From CAUZFZ01 sp963579025 (GTDB lineage: Bacteria; Planctomycetota; Planctomycetia; Planctomycetales; Planctomycetaceae): a stretch of DNA of 64,000 nucleotides. The position numbers and the translations under genes were made by a program. The stretch spans positions 1 to 64,000 of the forward strand of contig CAUZFZ010000005.1 in assembly GCA_963579025.1 (NCBI GenBank). Reading direction: 5' to 3'. A model generated the notes under the pieces. The model was not told where the DNA came from. It saw only the letters and a list, made by a program, of their open reading frames with translations, and ran no database searches. Positions 61,194 to 64,000 of this stretch are shown here, one piece after another; position 1 is the stretch's first letter, and every line of letters begins with the position of its first letter.

Positions 61194-64000
61194 CTACACA
61201 GTGTCCAGCGCCGCGAGCGCCGCCAGTACGGCATTTGACGGGACGAGTCCCGAATCGTCGAATTCGTTGGGTTCCAGGTCCGAGATTGAGTCTGCGCCCA
61301 GGCCACCATTGAACCGATCCCGCGACGCGTTCCCCGTCATCCCGTCGTTGCCGTCACCGCCGAAGATGAAGTCCACACCCGTCCCTCCGATCAGCGAGTC
61401 GTTGCCGTCTCCTCCCAGCAACGTGTCGCGACCAGTCATACCATTGACGATGTCATTGCCGTCTCCGCCGGTCACGATGTCGTTACCGTTCCCGGCGTCG
61501 ATCCGGTCGTCCCCGTCACCGCCGTCGATGACATCGGCTCCGCTGTTTCCAAAGATCCGGTCGTCGCCGTCTCCACCGATCAATGAATCGTCACCGGCGT
61601 GACCGCGCAGCGTATCCGCGTCCGTCCCGCCGTCGAGAACGTCATTACCGATGGCACCCAGCAGAATGTCATTACCCTGATCGCCGACGAGCGAATCATC
61701 ACCGACTCCACCGGAGAGAATGTCGTTGTCGAAGCCGCCATTGAGTGTGTCGTTACCGTCGCCGCCGATCAGCATATCGTTGCCAAATCTGCCGAGAACA
61801 CTGTCGTCTCCATCGTCGCCCCGCAGGATGTCGTCGCCTGTGCCTCCGTCGATAACGTCATCGCCGTTGGCGCCAGCGATTGTGTCATTGTCCTCGCCGC
61901 CGAACAGCGTGTCGTTGCCGCCGTTGCCGTTGATCACGTCATTGCCGGCTCCGCCATCAACACGGTCACCGACGGAGCTGCCATCGATCGTGTCGTTGCC
62001 GCTGCCGCCTCGAATCTGCACACTCGCCAGACCGTACGAGGCGCCCTGTGCCGAGATGACGTCGTTACCGTTTTCGCCATCGACGATCAGGATAATGGGC
62101 CGCGTGCTGGTCAGATCCTGAATAGTGATGGTGTCAGCGCCGTTTCCGCCCAGCACGCTGACGATGTTGATCTCCTCGCTGGCTGTGATCGACGACGTTC
62201 CTTCCGTGACCCGCAATCGGCCGCTGCTGGCGTCGACCGTCAGCGTGTTGTTCGACGAGTCCGCCTGAATGACGAGTGTTTGAGAACCTGGCGATTCGGC
62301 GATTGAATCGCGACCACTGCCGGTCCCCATCCAGCGAATCGTGTCGTCGCCGGCGCCAGCGATAATGCGGTCGTTGCCACCCTGGCCATCCAGCGTGTCA
62401 AAGCCGCTGCCGCCGTTCAGCGTGTCGTTGCCCGAACCGCCCAGGATCGAATCATTCCCGCCGCCACCGCTGAGTGAATCTCGCCCGCCACCACCGACGA
62501 TCAAGTCGTCAAAGTCGCCAGCCAGAACCGTGTCGCGACCGCTTCCACCACGCAGCGTGTCTCCCTGCGGACCCATCACGACGGGCGGCGGTGGAGGTGG
62601 AGGCGGTGGAGGTGGAGGCGGTGGAGATGTGTTGCTGACAATTCCGTCACCCCCCAACGCGGTAATTGGACTGCCGATGTTCATCGTGCGGATTAACGTA
62701 CCCTGGCGAGTGAATACATCGATACTCCGAGTTCCGTTCGAGCCGAGGTAGATCTCGCCGTTGATCCCGGCCACTCCAAAGTAAGACGCCGCACCGAGTG
62801 TCCCGGGAGAAAACGTGAATGTGATCTGGCCAGTCACGGGATCGATTTCGTGAACCTGCCGCGTCGAGAAGTCCGTCGCAACCAATCGATCCGGACCGTT
62901 GCCGACAACAGCTCCGAGGCCGCCAATAATCCCGAAACCGGGATTAATGCCGTCGATATCGAGCGTCCCGGTGATGGTGTCCGTGACCGTATCGAAGATA
63001 AGAATGTCGTTCAGTCCGAAATTCATCAGATAGACATTGTTGTTCAGAGTGGCGATTCCATCGAAGGACCCGGGAGTAAAATTGTCCTGGTCGCGAATTG
63101 CTCCCGTGTCCGGATCCAGTTCGAAAATCGTCGAGTTTCCGGCCAGGAAGAACACGCTGTTGCCGTCGTAAGCGATGCCGTCCGGGCCGGACGTCGTGGG
63201 TGCTGGCGTCGTAAAACTGTTGAGCTGGGCACCAGTGTTCGGATCCAGTTCGACAATGCTGCTGCCCGTCGAGAACACTGCGAACAGTCGCAGAGGGTCG
63301 TCGTCCGTGATGAGTGCCGACCCCTGTGTCACGGCCACATTCACGCCGACCGCGTTGCTCAGGTCCAGGAAGAAAAACTCGTCGCCTTCAATCGCTCCGT
63401 CGCCGATGACGTCAACGCTAACTGTTCGAGCTGTTTCGCCCGGCAGGAACTGGATGCTTCCGCTGGTGGCTACGTAGTCGGTTCCGGCGATTACCGTGCC
63501 GTCGGACGTCGCAAAGTCGACTCGTTCAAATCCAGTCGATGGGCGTGTGAGCGTGATTGTGAAAGTGACCGGCGTCAGCCCCGAGTCTCCCTCAGCCGCC
63601 AGAACCACGCTGTTGACTGCGATATCCGGGGGAATCGGCGCCGAGGCCTGCAGCAGATCATTTCCCGATCCACCATTCAGAACGTCCGCCCCCAGGAACG
63701 CGGTCAGAATGTCGTTACCGCCCTGGCCCAGCACAGTGTCGTTGTCAGACGACGTGCCTGACTGGACCTGCAACTCGGCGAACAGAACATCATTCCCGCC
63801 ACCACCGAGAATCCGATCATTGTCTGCGCCTCCAGTGATCGTGTCATTCCCGCCCTGACCGTTCAGGATGTCCGTGCCGGCGTCGCCGTTCAAGAAGTCC
63901 CGGCCACTCGCTCCGCGAACCGTGTCATTCCCAGCGCCCGCGTCGACAGTGTCATTGCCGCCCTGGCCATTGATCACATCGGCATCGTCACCGCCACTGA
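61194..64000 (-). CDS. RTX (hemolysin-type calcium-binding) protein with Calx-beta and propeller domains, partial
   Basis: The reading frame continues past the right edge, so the N-terminus is missing; 927 or more codons are visible. In order: RTX nonapeptides (NGQGGNDTVDAGAGNDTV) at the left of the protein; a Calx-beta domain (VDFATSDGTVIAGTDYVATS, FFFLDLSNAVGVNVAV); an NHL/YVTN-like propeller (FAVFSTGSSIVELDPNTGA, VHEIDPVTGQITFTFSPGTL); a run of 14 prolines; then about 35 more GGxGxD-type repeats (GGDGNDSLIGGTGVDFIFGG). Ends shortly after DLEPNEFDDSGLV. Secreted, type I exported, calcium-folded adhesin-like protein; export genes are not in the window. Confidence 0.88.
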   Translation of the reverse strand, partial: SGGDDADVINGQGGNDTVDAGAGNDTVRGASGRDFLNGDAGTDILNGQGGNDTITGGADNDRILGGGGNDVLFAELQVQSGTSSDNDTVLGQGGNDILTAFLGADVLNGGSGNDLLQASAPIPPDIAVNSVVLAAEGDSGLTPVTFTITLTRPSTGFERVDFATSDGTVIAGTDYVATSGSIQFLPGETARTVSVDVIGDGAIEGDEFFFLDLSNAVGVNVAVTQGSALITDDDPLRLFAVFSTGSSIVELDPNTGAQLNSFTTPAPTTSGPDGIAYDGNSVFFLAGNSTIFELDPDTGAIRDQDNFTPGSFDGIATLNNNVYLMNFGLNDILIFDTVTDTITGTLDIDGINPGFGIIGGLGAVVGNGPDRLVATDFSTRQVHEIDPVTGQITFTFSPGTLGAASYFGVAGINGEIYLGSNGTRSIDVFTRQGTLIRTMNIGSPITALGGDGIVSNTSPPPPPPPPPPPPPPVVMGPQGDTLRGGSGRDTVLAGDFDDLIVGGGGRDSLSGGGGNDSILGGSGNDTLNGGSGFDTLDGQGGNDRIIAGAGDDTIRWMGTGSGRDSIAESPGSQTLVIQADSSNNTLTVDASSGRLRVTEGTSSITASEEINIVSVLGGNGADTITIQDLTSTRPIILIVDGENGNDVISAQGASYGLASVQIRGGSGNDTIDGSSVGDRVDGGAGNDVINGNGGNDTLFGGEDNDTIAGANGDDVIDGGTGDDILRGDDGDDSVLGRFGNDMLIGGDGNDTLNGGFDNDILSGGVGDDSLVGDQGNDILLGAIGNDVLDGGTDADTLRGHAGDDSLIGGDGDDRIFGNSGADVIDGGDGDDRIDAGNGNDIVTGGDGNDIVNGMTGRDTLLGGDGNDSLIGGTGVDFIFGGDGNDGMTGNASRDRFNGGLGADSISDLEPNEFDDSGLVPSNAVLAALAALDTV
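62583..62624 (-). repeat. Polyproline tract from GGN repeats
   Basis: Fourteen proline codons in a row, built on the top strand from GGCGGTGGA-like units, encode the linker between the propeller and the main RTX block. The simple-sequence nature makes length variation between strains likely. Confidence 0.85.

Noticed and set aside
61300..62560. Regularly spaced short repeats resembling a CRISPR array
   Set aside because: They are codons of GGxGxD nonapeptide repeats on the minus strand: variable in sequence, without constant spacers or repeats, and fully coding.
62850..63761. 303-codon open frame on the plus strand
   Set aside because: Antisense to the RTX/Calx-beta gene; a shadow of repetitive coding.

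Overview
The window looks like chromosomal DNA of a marine-type planctomycete (Planctomycetota, Rhodopirellula/Fuerstiella-like). This rests on gene content and was not tested by search. The indicators are three separate pairs of a large cytochrome-c-domain protein (DUF1549/DUF1553 or DUF1587-1592-1588-1585 type) with a Tat-exported DUF1501/DUF1552 protein, plus a sulfatase, a PQQ-type beta-propeller protein, a Gfo/Idh/MocA oxidoreductase, an HzsA-like dihaem protein and an RTX/Calx-beta adhesin-like protein. Intergenic gaps are full of palindromic repeats. Codon third positions are G/C rich. I found no rRNA, tRNA or CRISPR array.

Layout. 1-4.5 kb is an accessory patch: a broken type II toxin-antitoxin pair bracketed by two copies of a palindromic element, a two-gene operon of a DUF262 protein followed by a HipA-type kinase (no HipB), and an internally deleted REP-associated transposase between two REP-like palindromes. 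4.6-18.3 kb holds a DUF1549/DUF1553-DUF1501 pair, pgk, a PQQ-propeller protein, an oxidoreductase, a DUF2784 membrane protein, a patatin-like membrane protein and a RodA/FtsW protein. 18.3-20.6 kb is a sulfatase gene between two inverted copies of a ~240 bp mobile-element-like repeat. 20.7-25.6 kb is one giant gene encoding TIR, CHAT, NB-ARC/STAND and TPR modules, a strong candidate for an immune or programmed-cell-death protein. It carries palindromic repeats in frame between its domains. 25.9-30 kb is a DUF1552/DUF1592 pair. 30.4-33.6 kb is an HzsA-like protein.

34.8-41.3 kb is a catabolic locus. A fused hydroxylysine-kinase-like / M23-like / class III aminotransferase-fold protein, a yeast Lys1-like saccharopine dehydrogenase and a Lys9-like saccharopine reductase are transcribed together. 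They diverge from a GntR regulator that appears to carry two winged helices. Together they could convert 5-hydroxylysine through aminoadipate semialdehyde and saccharopine to lysine, or run lysine in the opposite direction. 41.3-45 kb holds secreted proteins of unknown role, including a possible HExxH peptidase. 45-50.5 kb is a DUF1501/DUF1549-DUF1553 pair split by an intact, oppositely oriented toxin-antitoxin module. 50.6-64 kb holds an orphan NuoM-like membrane protein, a GspE/PilB ATPase, a STAS protein, a dihaem lipoprotein, an ABC-2 permease, typA, and an RTX gene that runs off the right edge.

The best candidates for undescribed biology are the DUF262-HipA operon, the TIR-CHAT-STAND-TPR gene with its in-frame repeats, and the hydroxylysine/saccharopine operon.
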